Made by a program: the position numbers and the translations under genes. A stretch of 17,327 nt of DNA. It comes from CAZVWW01 sp964631265 (GTDB lineage: Bacteria; Thermotogota; Thermotogae; MWEM01). The stretch lies in contig CAZVWW010000042.1 of NCBI GenBank assembly GCA_964631265.1, positions 1-17,327 of the forward strand, given 5' to 3'. Positions 1 through 5,242 of the stretch are shown here, piece after piece (within the stretch, counting starts at the first letter, position 1; every line of letters starts with the position of its first letter). Under the pieces are notes generated by a model, which worked only from the letters and a program-made list of their open reading frames with translations, was not told the DNA's origin and ran no database searches.

Positions 1-228
1 GATGGAGTAAAAGGCATCTCTAAAGTTATCGCCACAGGGGGTATATCTATAGATGATAGAGAGTTGTTTAATATATGCTTTAAGATTCATAGAAAAGAAG
101 AGGTAGCACCACATCTGCACTATGTAGCGCAAGAGGTAAAGCACCAGTTACCCCTTGCATATAAGTACAAAAAAGCAATTAAAGAGGCAAACTTTTTTAA
201 AGAAGCTCTTGAAAAAGTAACAATATAG
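1..228 (+). CDS. 3' end of an unrecognised protein (partial, left edge)
   Basis: The frame beginning at base 1 is open for 75 codons and stops at TAG 226-228; the start lies outside the window. The visible C-terminal tail is mixed charged and hydrophobic, with a lysine/alanine-rich helical end (KYKKAIKEANFFKEALEK). I see no motif that identifies a family and there is no trans-membrane segment. Codon use resembles the genes downstream. It lies on the same strand as the resolvase gene but is separated from it by about 320 bases of structured non-coding DNA with its own promoter, so it probably ends an upstream operon, perhaps of replication or recombination genes. Function unknown. Confidence 0.6.
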   Translation, partial: DGVKGISKVIATGGISIDDRELFNICFKIHRKEEVAPHLHYVAQEVKHQLPLAYKYKKAIKEANFFKEALEKVTI

Positions 229-242
229 ATTTACCTTCTTCT

Positions 243-294
243 TGTGCCGGCTTTTGGTACTCTTCTGTCTTTGCTACTGATGTTTTCCGGCACA
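243..294. repeat. Inverted repeat S1 (8-bp stem, 36-nt loop)
   Basis: TGTGCCGG at 243-250 is perfectly complementary to CCGGCACA at 287-294. It starts 14 bases after the stop codon of the upstream gene. The loop is pyrimidine-rich and shares TTGGTA with the loop of the third structure. It lacks the short loop and T-run of an ordinary terminator. It is the first of three similarly built elements in this non-coding stretch. Confidence 0.55.
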
Positions 295-306
295 CTAATT
301 TACCCC

Positions 307-335
307 TTCCCAAGTTCAATAAAAAATGGTATACC
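307..335 (+). promoter_or_regulatory. Possible weak promoter in front of S2
   Basis: TTCCCA (307-312), a 17-base spacer and TATACC (330-335) preceded by TGG give a weak -35 with an extended -10. The predicted start falls close to 342, where the left arm of inverted repeat S2 begins. The -35 matches consensus at only 4 of 6 positions, so this is tentative; it gains weight because the S3 element downstream has the same promoter-then-stem arrangement. Confidence 0.3.
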
Positions 336-341
336 CGAGGA

Positions 342-400
342 AGAGCGGTAACACACTTATAAAAACTAAGCATTTCTTATATATGTAGCCTTACCGCTCT
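342..400. repeat. Inverted repeat S2 (10-bp stem, 39-nt loop)
   Basis: AGAGCGGTAA at 342-351 pairs perfectly with TTACCGCTCT at 391-400. Inside the loop TAAG (367-370) can pair with CTTA (376-379) around a 5-base loop. There is no downstream T-run, so it is not a standard terminator. At 59 bases with a 10-bp terminal stem and no T-arm sequence it is not a tRNA. It could be a structured RNA, a protein-binding site or part of a replication origin. Confidence 0.55.
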
Positions 401-417
401 ACTACTATACTTATCGG

Positions 418-446
418 TTGACACATTCAAAATATAGCTATAGAAT
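418..446 (+). promoter_or_regulatory. Sigma-70-type promoter (TTGACA-N17-TAGAAT)
   Basis: A perfect -35 hexamer TTGACA (418-423) is followed after exactly 17 bases by TAGAAT (441-446), a 5/6 match to the -10 consensus. The predicted start is at about 452-454, the first bases of the S3 stem. It can drive the structured leader or small RNA and, by read-through, the resolvase gene. This is the best consensus promoter I see in the window. Confidence 0.75.
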
Positions 447-452
447 CAAAAC

Positions 453-530
453 AGCGCACAGGATCACATAAACTCTTGGTATTTTCTTGTAGAAAATCTC
501 ACTCTTTTCTCTCATCTGTGCGCTATTTTT
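453..530 (+). ncRNA. Candidate structured small RNA or attenuating leader (S3)
   Basis: The predicted transcript from the promoter at 418-446 begins with AGCGCACA (453-460), which pairs with TGTGCGCT (517-524). GAT (462-464) pairs with ATC (514-516), giving 11 pairs with one bulged G. An inner hairpin ATTTTC/GAAAAT (481-486 and 492-497) closes a 5-base loop. The stem is followed directly by A and six T (525-531), the layout of an intrinsic terminator. The 5' and 3' ends therefore pair with each other and end at a T-run, as in a discrete RNA of about 78 bases. Alternatively it is an attenuating leader of the resolvase gene, whose ribosome binding site starts at 534. No known RNA family was recognised. 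Confidence 0.5.
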
Positions 531-546
531 TATGGAGTTTTTCTTT

Positions 547-1041
547 ATGCTGCTTTCTATAGATCCTGGTATAAATGGAGCATACACGCTATTTGAAGCT
601 GATAAGCCTATATTTTCAGACAGAATAACTAAAAAAGATATAATTAAAAACGGCTCTATAAAGATGTACAGCAATCAATTATTTAGCAAGCTAGCTACTC
701 ACGATATACACACAGTAGTATTAGAAGAGCAGCAGCCTTACCCTGGAGACACACCTAATACAGCGTTCACTATGGGGGCACTCCAAGCATCTTTGCTTGC
801 TCTAATAGAAAGTACTTTCCATGAAGCTATTTTAGTGCAGATTAAGCCTAAAAAATGGCAAGGTATCATTAGAAAAAGTTCAGATGTAATTCATATCAAT
901 ACTAAAAAACAGAGCGTTTACTTCGTAGAAGAAGAGCTAAAAGCAAGCTATCTACTTTACCCAGGAAGATGCAAAAACCCACATGATGGCATAGCTGATA
1001 GTATTTGCTTAGGGTATGCATATATTAAGCTAATAAAATAA
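547..1041 (+). CDS. RuvC-like Holliday junction resolvase (RNase H-fold endonuclease)
   Basis: Phage RuvC-like endonucleases cut four-way and branched DNA using acidic residues of an RNase H fold. This 164-residue protein has the N-terminal SIDPG motif (D6), a buried strand ending in the second acidic site VVLEEQ (E60), the basic KPKKWQ segment (100-105) and the C-terminal HDGIADS motif (D147, D151). Order and spacing fit the family. An upstream in-frame ATG at 532 exists, but GGAG (534-537) lies 9 bases before the ATG at 547 and the SIDPG strand normally starts near residue 3-6, so I choose 547. In the phage it probably resolves recombination or replication intermediates before packaging. 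It is preceded by a promoter and structured leader, which may control it. Confidence 0.85.
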   Translation: MLLSIDPGINGAYTLFEADKPIFSDRITKKDIIKNGSIKMYSNQLFSKLATHDIHTVVLEEQQPYPGDTPNTAFTMGALQASLLALIESTFHEAILVQIKPKKWQGIIRKSSDVIHINTKKQSVYFVEEELKASYLLYPGRCKNPHDGIADSICLGYAYIKLIK

Positions 1042-1051
1042 ACAGCTAAAC

Positions 1052-1081
1052 TTGTCAAAATAACTCTGAGACTGATACTAT
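1052..1081 (+). promoter_or_regulatory. Promoter before the HU-like/TerS operon
   Basis: TTGTCA (1052-1057), an 18-base spacer and TACTAT (1076-1081) preceded by TGA (extended -10) fit a sigma-70 promoter. An overlapping TATACT at 1079-1084 offers an alternative -10. It lies in the 83-base gap between the resolvase stop and the next start, suggesting that the HU-like and packaging genes have their own start of transcription. Confidence 0.5.
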
Positions 1082-1097
1082 ACTTACAAGAGTATAG
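1078..1097. promoter_or_regulatory. Candidate operator: 7-bp perfect inverted repeat
   Basis: CTATACT (1078-1084) and AGTATAG (1091-1097) form a perfect inverted repeat with a 6-base centre, covering the -10 region and likely start of the promoter at 1052-1081. This is the usual position of a repressor site. The 11-mer TACTATACTTA (1076-1086) also occurs at 403-413, just before the resolvase promoter. Which protein binds is unknown; the minus-strand regulator at 4360-5127 is a candidate. Confidence 0.45.
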
Positions 1098-1124
1098 GTA
1101 ACACTGCGTAGGAGTTATAATAGA

Positions 1125-1463
1125 ATGATGAAAATAAAAGATAAAAAGATAGTCGAAGCGATAGCAAGGAGCACTGGTGTAAGAAGAGTTATGGTTGAAA
1201 TAGTTATGGAAGAACTGCTTAAGCAAATAGAAGCCTCGATACTCAGAAGGGAAGATATAAGTTTTGGGGAGCTTGGAAAGTTTACTACCCAGGAGAGAAA
1301 AGGATACAATATCAAGAGAAGGAATACTAAAGGCAAAGTAAAAGACATTAAAGTATATGATAGGGTATCACCAATGTTCACTTTTAAGCCAAAATTTAGG
1401 CGGATGATTAATGATGCAATAGAAGTACCGAACAAGGAGAAAGATGATGAAAGTATTTGGTAG
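1125..1463 (+). CDS. HU/IHF-like DNA-binding protein
   Basis: The 112-residue product resembles the HU/IHF fold: an N-terminal helical pair (about 5-42) as in the dimerisation region, then ISFGELGKFTTQERKGYN (45-62), which matches the family's 'gfG.F....R.grN' strand, then a basic arm region (about 63-75) and a C-terminal FKPKFRRMI segment (about 88-96). HU-type proteins bend DNA as dimers. In phages they can help recombination, replication or packaging-site recognition. GGAG at 1111-1114 serves the ATG at 1125; an adjacent ATG at 1128 is an alternative. The gene overlaps the terminase small-subunit gene by 17-20 bases, which suggests coupled expression. It is somewhat longer than typical HU (about 90 residues), with a charged C-terminal tail. 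Confidence 0.72.
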   Translation: MMKIKDKKIVEAIARSTGVRRVMVEIVMEELLKQIEASILRREDISFGELGKFTTQERKGYNIKRRNTKGKVKDIKVYDRVSPMFTFKPKFRRMINDAIEVPNKEKDDESIW

Positions 1464-1977
1464 ATTTAAGAAGCAAAAGCTTGAGGATAAGTATTACCCC
1501 GATGATCCGGATAAGCCCTACGGAAGTTCAGGATTAACAGATGATATAATTATACAAGTAAAGGCGTTATCACGCTTAGGATTAAGTCAAAAACAAGTAG
1601 CAGAAGCTGTAAATGTGAATTATGGTACTTTCTGTGAGTGGCTTAAAAAGTATGAGCCCCTGGTTAACGCTTGGAATGAGGGTGTGTTATCGAGACGGCA
1701 AAGGGCGTTCACATGTTATATGGAACAAGCTTTTCCGATGGAAAAAGACAAAAAGACTGGTAAATTTAAGCCCAGTGGTAAGGGTAACCCAGCCCTGATG
1801 ATACAGTATATGAAGTCTGTTGAAGGTTGGTCTGAAACGAGTAAGCAGATAGTAGAGGATGACCGGCAGGATATTACTGAGCTTGATGCCCAAGCCAAGT
1901 ATGCTCGGATAAAAAAGCTAGAAGAAAAACTTAAAAAGGCCGAAGAGCCATTGCTCGAGGAGTTTATGAATGAGTAA
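1447..1977 (+). CDS. Terminase small subunit-like HTH protein
   Basis: TerS proteins recognise the packaging site and regulate the large terminase. This 176-residue protein has a helix-turn-helix at about 46-68 (LSQKQVAEAVNVNYGTFCEW), a central helical region, and a charged coiled-coil-like C-terminus (about 146-170, KKLEEKLKKAEE), the usual layout of phage TerS. Two ATGs are adjacent: AAGGAG (1434-1439) is 7 bases from the one at 1447 but only 4 from that at 1444, so 1447 is preferred. The stop overlaps the methylase start (ATGAATGAGTAA arrangement). The large subunit is about 3.3 kb downstream, with a DNA-modification cassette and an opposite-strand regulator in between. A transcriptional HTH protein of other role is the alternative. 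Confidence 0.68.
   Translation: MKVFGRFKKQKLEDKYYPDDPDKPYGSSGLTDDIIIQVKALSRLGLSQKQVAEAVNVNYGTFCEWLKKYEPLVNAWNEGVLSRRQRAFTCYMEQAFPMEKDKKTGKFKPSGKGNPALMIQYMKSVEGWSETSKQIVEDDRQDITELDAQAKYARIKKLEEKLKKAEEPLLEEFMNE
1957..1977 (+). repeat. Copy 1 of a 21-bp repeated gene-junction sequence
   Basis: The 21 bases from GAGGAG to TAA at 1957-1977 are identical to 2890-2910. The element encodes the end of the upstream protein (EEFMNE, stop) and carries the Shine-Dalgarno GAGGAG plus the ATG (1970) of the downstream gene. It thus works as a translational-coupling junction, used twice. Confidence 0.85.
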
Positions 1978-2785
1978 ACAACCTTTCAGTTATTACGGTG
2001 GTAAGCAGAGATTAGCAAGTAAGATAATTAAGTACATACCAAAACATACTGTGTATGTCGAGCCGTTTTTAGGCGGGGGTTCTGTGTTTTGGATGAAGCC
2101 TTGGCCTGAAGTCGTCAATAAGGATCACTATAGAGAAGTTTTAAATGATTACGATGTGCGTCTTATAACTTTCATGAGAGTTCTGCAGGATAAAAAAAAG
2201 TTCGAGGTGCTGCAACACAAGCTGCAATTTACGACATACTCGCAAGCTGAACACCTACAAGCTAGAAAGATTCTAAAAGAAGAAGTGAAGGTAGGTGACA
2301 TTGATAAAGCATGGGCGTGGTTTGTACAGGCGAATATGAGCTTTGCTGGTAATATTTATGGGGGTTGGGGTACGGCATGTTATAGTGCGAACGTGTCTGC
2401 GGCTTGGGCGAACAAAATAGACATATCAAATTTTTTTGAAAGGGTTTTATCTACTTATATTTCTTGCGAGGACGCTTTACGATGTCTAAAGCGTTGGAAT
2501 AGCTCCCAAAGCTTTGCGTATATAGATCCCCCATACATAGGCTCGGACTGCGGCCATTACAAAGGCTATACAGAGATTCAATATAGAGAACTTATTGAAT
2601 TTTTAGATAAATATTGGCAGGGGGTTTTATTTTGTCGGGATATGAAACAGGTTTTGAAAAAAGTTGCTGGGAGAAAATATCTTTTGAAACATCGTGCTCC
2701 GCAAAAGGTCGCACAGGATATGACCGCTCGAAGAAGACAGACGAGTCGAAGCAGAATAGAAAAAGAGTTGAAAACATCTGGGTAA
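1970..2785 (+). CDS. D12-class DNA adenine methylase, N-terminal part of a frameshifted gene
   Basis: D12 (Dam-like) enzymes transfer methyl from S-adenosylmethionine to N6 of adenine. Residues 8-12 (YYGGK) and 31-38 (EPFLGGGS) form the cofactor site, and DPPY at 186-189 is the catalytic motif IV. From about residue 218 the frame loses family likeness and runs to an unrelated basic tail ending at 2785, while the expected continuation (GGFILSGYE...) is in the -1 frame. The change falls in a five-G run at 2620-2624; one more G, or a -1 ribosomal slip on CAG-GGG-GTT, restores a protein of about 313 residues ending at 2910. It may be a sequencing or assembly indel, a broken gene, or less likely programmed frameshifting. 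The start at 1970 is set by GAGGAG at 1957-1962 and overlaps the TerS stop. Confidence 0.85.
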   Translation: MSKQPFSYYGGKQRLASKIIKYIPKHTVYVEPFLGGGSVFWMKPWPEVVNKDHYREVLNDYDVRLITFMRVLQDKKKFEVLQHKLQFTTYSQAEHLQARKILKEEVKVGDIDKAWAWFVQANMSFAGNIYGGWGTACYSANVSAAWANKIDISNFFERVLSTYISCEDALRCLKRWNSSQSFAYIDPPYIGSDCGHYKGYTEIQYRELIEFLDKYWQGVLFCRDMKQVLKKVAGRKYLLKHRAPQKVAQDMTARRRQTSRSRIEKELKTSG

Positions 2786-2910
2786 GAGGTAATACCATTC
2801 CAGTGAGAAAAGAAATACAAAAGCTTTACGATAGTGGCAAGTTCGACTGTTTTAGCTATGAACCGAAGCAAAAAAATATGGATTTTATTGAGGAGTTTAT
2901 GAATGAGTAA
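2614..2910 (+). pseudogene. C-terminal part of the frameshifted D12 methylase
   Basis: This frame continues the methylase: GGFILSGYETGFEK follows the DPPY domain as in D12 enzymes, and the RKRVENIWVRGN segment resembles the conserved C-terminal R.E.lW motif. It ends in EEFMNE and overlaps the ParB-like gene, as expected for the true gene end. The only start in the frame is a TTG at 2614 with no convincing ribosome binding site, so independent translation is unlikely. The meaningful coding piece begins at about 2623. Together with 1970-2622 it makes one complete enzyme if the G-run is corrected. Confidence 0.8.
2890..2910 (+). repeat. Copy 2 of the 21-bp repeated gene-junction sequence
   Basis: Identical over 21 bases to 1957-1977; flanking bases differ at once on both sides. 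It contains the end of the methylase C-terminal frame (EEFMNE, stop) and the Shine-Dalgarno and ATG (2903) of the ParB-like gene. Confidence 0.85.
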
Positions 2911-3435
2911 GAAAAAAGAAGACTTAAAGTTTGAGTATCGCAACGTAGAAGAATTAATACCTTATGCGAGAAATGCTAAGATACATAAGCCCGAACAAAT
3001 AGAGAAGCTTGCTGCATCCATTAGAGAGTTCGGATTCATGAACCCTATTATCATCGACAAAGACGGAACTATCACTGCTGGTCATGGGCGCCTTATGGCA
3101 GCTAGAAAGCTTAAGCTTAAGAAAGTTCCTACGATCTTAGCAAGCCATCTCACAGATACACAGAGGAAAGCGTTTACCCTAGCTGATAACCGGATTGCTG
3201 AAGTAGATACCGGATGGGATATGGAAATGTTNNNNNNNNNNNNNNNNNNNNNNNNNNNNNNNNNNNNNNNNNNNNNNNNNNNNNNNNNNNNNNNNNNNNN
3301 NNNNNNNNNNNNNNNNNNNNNNNNNNNNNNNCGGAGAATAAATACGACTTAAAGATAGTTTGTTCAAGTGAAGAAGAACAACAAGAGTTGTTTCTGGAGC
3401 TTAGGGAGCGTGGATATAAAGTGAAGGGGGTATAG
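2903..3435 (+). CDS. ParB/Srx-fold protein associated with phage DNA methylases (interrupted by assembly gap)
   Basis: Residues 1-109 before the gap form a ParB N-terminal-like domain: a helix that scans candidate sites (EELIPYARNAKIHKPEQIEKLAASI, about 17-40, here split over two segments), strand GFMNPIIID (44-52), the AGHGR box (59-63) and LTDTQRKAFTLADNRIAE (83-100). After the gap an open frame to TAG 3433-3435 encodes YDLKIVCSSEEEQQELFLEL and ends GYKVKGV, which matches the usual C-terminus of phage ParB-like modification proteins, so I join the pieces. The two pieces are in different frames with 100 N, as expected if the true gap is not 100 bases. Such proteins often sit next to DNA methylases in phages; the exact activity (CTPase or nuclease-like) is not settled by sequence. 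A separate gene within the gap cannot be excluded. Confidence 0.68.
3232..3331. other. Assembly gap (100 N)
   Basis: Exactly 100 undetermined bases interrupt the ParB-like gene. This is the conventional placeholder for a scaffold gap of unknown length; coordinates beyond it are therefore relative. ParB-like coding sequence flanks both sides. Confidence 0.98.
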
Positions 3436-3439
3436 AATT

Positions 3440-4363
3440 ATGGGTTACGGTATACCCTACATGGGATCGAAGCAAGCGATAGTAAGTAGTCTAGCTTTAA
3501 ATTTCCCTGAAGCAGAGCATTTTTATGATCTGTTTGGTGGAGGCTTCTCGATGACACATTATATGTTGCAGCATAAGGCGCACAGATATAAAACATTTCA
3601 TTATAACGAAATACAAGAAGATGTTGTGCAGCTAGTCAAGGATTCCATCAATGGTAAGTACAGACCTGACGTTTTCACTCCGGAGTTTATCGAAAAAGAA
3701 AAATTTGATGAGCTTAAAAAGTCGGATGCGTACATCCGGATTTTATGGAGCTTTGGAAACTCCGGGACGCATTATCTTTACGGAGCAGACATCAGAGATT
3801 TTAAGAAGTCCGCACATAACGCTATAGTTTTCTCAGTTTTTGATGATTTTGCCTCAAAAGTACTGGGATTTAATAGATGGCCCGAGGCTGCTAAGACTAT
3901 AAGGCAAAGACGGCACTATTGGCGACAGAGAGTCACATACTTAATTAAGTGTAACTACTCAAGGTACAAACGGTTGGAGCACTTGGAACACTTGGAACAA
4001 TTGGAACGGTTGGGGCAGTTGCAACACTTGGAACGGTTGCAACGGTTGGGGCACTTGGAACGGTTGGAGGGTTTAGAACGCTTAACAATATCAGCTAAAG
4101 ATTATAGATGCGTAGATATCCAACACAACAGTGTTGTGTATTGTGATATACCCTATGCAGGCACTGCTGGTTATGGAAAGGTGTTCTCTCATAAGGATTT
4201 TTTTGATTGGGCAGCATCTAGAAAGTTTCCCGTATTCATATCAGAGTACAACATCTCAGATAAGCGATTTAAACTGATTTACGAAGTAAGTAAGACAAAA
4301 CTAGCACAACCCGGAGGGAACCCCGATAGTGTGGGGGAGAGGTTGTATTGGAATGGGGTTTAA
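3440..4363 (+). CDS. Second D12-like DNA methylase with an internal tri-residue repeat
   Basis: The protein of 307 residues has the D12 N-terminal glycine/lysine motif MGSKQ (8-12), cofactor motif DLFGGGF (30-36) and a motif IV variant CDIPY (235-239) in place of DPPY. It is not closely similar to the first methylase. Between them, residues 179-214 are twelve copies of a three-residue unit (LEH, LEQ, LER, LGQ, LQH and the like), encoded by 9-bp tandem repeats; this lies where D12 enzymes carry target-recognition and linker segments. AAGGGGG (3424-3430) precedes the ATG by 9 bases. The 3' end overlaps the convergent regulator gene by 4 bases. Likely role: adenine modification of phage DNA for protection against restriction. 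DIPY at the catalytic position leaves activity uncertain. Confidence 0.8.
   Translation: MGYGIPYMGSKQAIVSSLALNFPEAEHFYDLFGGGFSMTHYMLQHKAHRYKTFHYNEIQEDVVQLVKDSINGKYRPDVFTPEFIEKEKFDELKKSDAYIRILWSFGNSGTHYLYGADIRDFKKSAHNAIVFSVFDDFASKVLGFNRWPEAAKTIRQRRHYWRQRVTYLIKCNYSRYKRLEHLEHLEQLERLGQLQHLERLQRLGHLERLEGLERLTISAKDYRCVDIQHNSVVYCDIPYAGTAGYGKVFSHKDFFDWAASRKFPVFISEYNISDKRFKLIYEVSKTKLAQPGGNPDSVGERLYWNGV
3974..4081 (+). repeat. Minisatellite: 12 tandem 9-bp units inside the methylase gene
   Basis: Twelve consecutive 9-base units of the type TTGGAACGG / TTGGAACAC / TTGGGGCAC run without interruption. Every unit begins with a leucine codon (TTG, last TTA), and the second and third codons vary among GAA/GAG/CAA/GGG and CAC/CGG/CAG/CAA/GGT/CGC. 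Because units are 9 bp, gain or loss keeps the frame. There are no spacers, so this is not a CRISPR array. Confidence 0.93.
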
Positions 4364-4632
4364 CGTGTTTTTAACGGGGTATTTTTAGCATTTCTCTTTT
4401 GAACCCATACTTTTATCCGGCCATTCTTATCCTTAATTCTCCTAATCTTTTTATCTGAAGCAAGATCTCTAATCATATTATGTAGCATTCCTTGATTTGA
4501 CACACCGAGGAGAGATGCTAGCTCGGGTATTGTCAAACTCCCAGTATCCATCATCAACATATCGATAATTCTTTCTTTATGTGTTCTTTTATCGTTGTTT
4601 TTGATGGATGGTTTCTTTGTTTGCTTTGTCAT
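4360..4632 (-). CDS. Possible short isoform of the regulator (internal start, wHTH only)
   Basis: On the minus strand GGGAGG (4645-4640) lies 7 bases before an in-frame ATG (4632-4630). It would give a 90-residue product beginning MTKQTKKPSIKNNDKR and comprising the whole winged-helix region. The ribosome binding site is as strong as the one of the full-length gene, and the upstream segment (about residues 138-165) reads like a low-complexity linker. Either the two products coexist, or the long frame is a fusion of two formerly separate genes. Confidence 0.42.
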   Translation of the reverse strand: MTKQTKKPSIKNNDKRTHKERIIDMLMMDTGSLTIPELASLLGVSNQGMLHNMIRDLASDKKIRRIKDKNGRIKVWVQKRNAKNTPLKTR

Positions 4633-5127
4633 AGCAGCACCTCCCGGTATAGTTTTTTGAGAGGAACCCTTTTCCCTCCCTATATTATACTCATCGGTGC
4701 ATATCCGAAAACCTTTAGCACTTTTTTTACTATTTTTTTGAACTTTTTTTACATCAAGTTCTAAGAACTTGTTATTAGCTAGAAAACTTAGAGGATTTTT
4801 TATCATTTTATTTTTATTTTTTATCTCTTCGACAGAATCGAGATACTTAGAATCCCCTAGCTCTTTGCCCAGCTCATATAAAAAATAAGCAACAATTGCA
4901 GTACGTTCATTGCTGTCAATATACATCTTAGTGACTTTATCGGGTTTAAAGCTCAATGATAACTCTTGTAAGCTATCGTATACCATGCCCAACACAATAC
5001 ATCCCTGCTCATATTGATATTGAGCTGTGTCTTTACTCAATTTAATCAAAGCCTTAGCCGCTTTATTGTAGTCATTATCTAGTATTATGGGGGAAAAAGT
5101 AATACTTTTTGATTTTTTAACACTCAT
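4360..5127 (-). CDS. Winged-helix DNA-binding regulator (lone opposite-strand gene)
   Basis: The 255-residue product has an unrecognised N-terminal region (about 1-150, mostly helical, with a YFLYELGKELGD helix near 80) and a C-terminal winged-helix-like region: ERIIDMLMMDTGSLTIPELASL and GVSNQGMLHNMIRDLASDKK helices followed by a basic wing (RIKDKNGRIKVWVQ). It starts at the ATG 5127-5125 with AAGGAG 7 bases upstream. A second in-frame ATG at 4632 has GGGAGG 7 bases upstream, which would make a 90-residue protein of the DNA-binding part alone. It is the only convincing gene on the minus strand, and diverges from the terminase operon across a palindrome-rich control region. It probably regulates itself and late genes; immunity or moron functions are alternatives. 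No family name is certain. Confidence 0.68.
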   Translation of the reverse strand: MSVKKSKSITFSPIILDNDYNKAAKALIKLSKDTAQYQYEQGCIVLGMVYDSLQELSLSFKPDKVTKMYIDSNERTAIVAYFLYELGKELGDSKYLDSVEEIKNKNKMIKNPLSFLANNKFLELDVKKVQKNSKKSAKGFRICTDEYNIGREKGSSQKTIPGGAAMTKQTKKPSIKNNDKRTHKERIIDMLMMDTGSLTIPELASLLGVSNQGMLHNMIRDLASDKKIRRIKDKNGRIKVWVQKRNAKNTPLKTR

Positions 5128-5160
5128 GCATAAACTCCTTAAATGAAAGACATTTTACAA

Positions 5161-5242
5161 CTTTACTAAAGTCGCATCTTTACTATATTAAAATATAGTC
5201 TTCATGTAAACACTTTTTCTACGCACAAACAAAACTTTACTA
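5161..5242. repeat. Three CTTTACTA direct repeats in the divergent control region
   Basis: CTTTACTA occurs at 5161-5168, 5178-5185 and 5235-5242. The first lies inside the 11-base palindrome CTTTACTAAAG (5161-5171). Together they cover the leader of the regulator gene and the presumed -35 of the terminase operon, so they are candidate protein-binding sites. Confidence 0.45.
5182..5210 (-). promoter_or_regulatory. Promoter of the regulator gene with overlapping palindrome
   Basis: On the minus strand TTTACA (5210-5205), 17 bases and TATAGT (5187-5182) form a good sigma-70 promoter about 55 bases before the ATG. The perfect 18-base palindrome at 5182-5199 (ACTATATT, AA, AATATAGT) covers the -10 and half of the spacer. 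A dimeric DNA-binding protein here would block transcription; autoregulation by the gene product is the simplest idea. Confidence 0.58.

Noticed and set aside
342..400. S2 considered as a tRNA gene
   Set aside because: Only 59 bases, a 10-bp terminal stem and no T-arm or anticodon-arm pattern.
438..674. Minus-strand open frame of 78 codons over the leader and the start of the resolvase
   Set aside because: It overlaps the promoter, the structured leader and a well-supported gene; there is no convincing ribosome binding site and no family likeness.
957..1435. Two overlapping minus-strand open frames across the HU-like gene
   Set aside because: Hydrophobic low-complexity translations opposite a gene with a good start, promoter and family match.
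2614..2910. An independent gene from TTG 2614
   Set aside because: The sequence continues the D12 methylase and has no ribosome binding site; it is better read as the second half of a frameshifted gene.
3974..4081. Tandem repeat considered as a CRISPR array
   Set aside because: Units are 9 bases, contiguous without spacers, and in frame with a methylase gene.
3974..4363. Diversity-generating retroelement target in the methylase
   Set aside because: No reverse transcriptase or template repeat is visible in the window and the variation is repeat-unit based, not adenine-directed.
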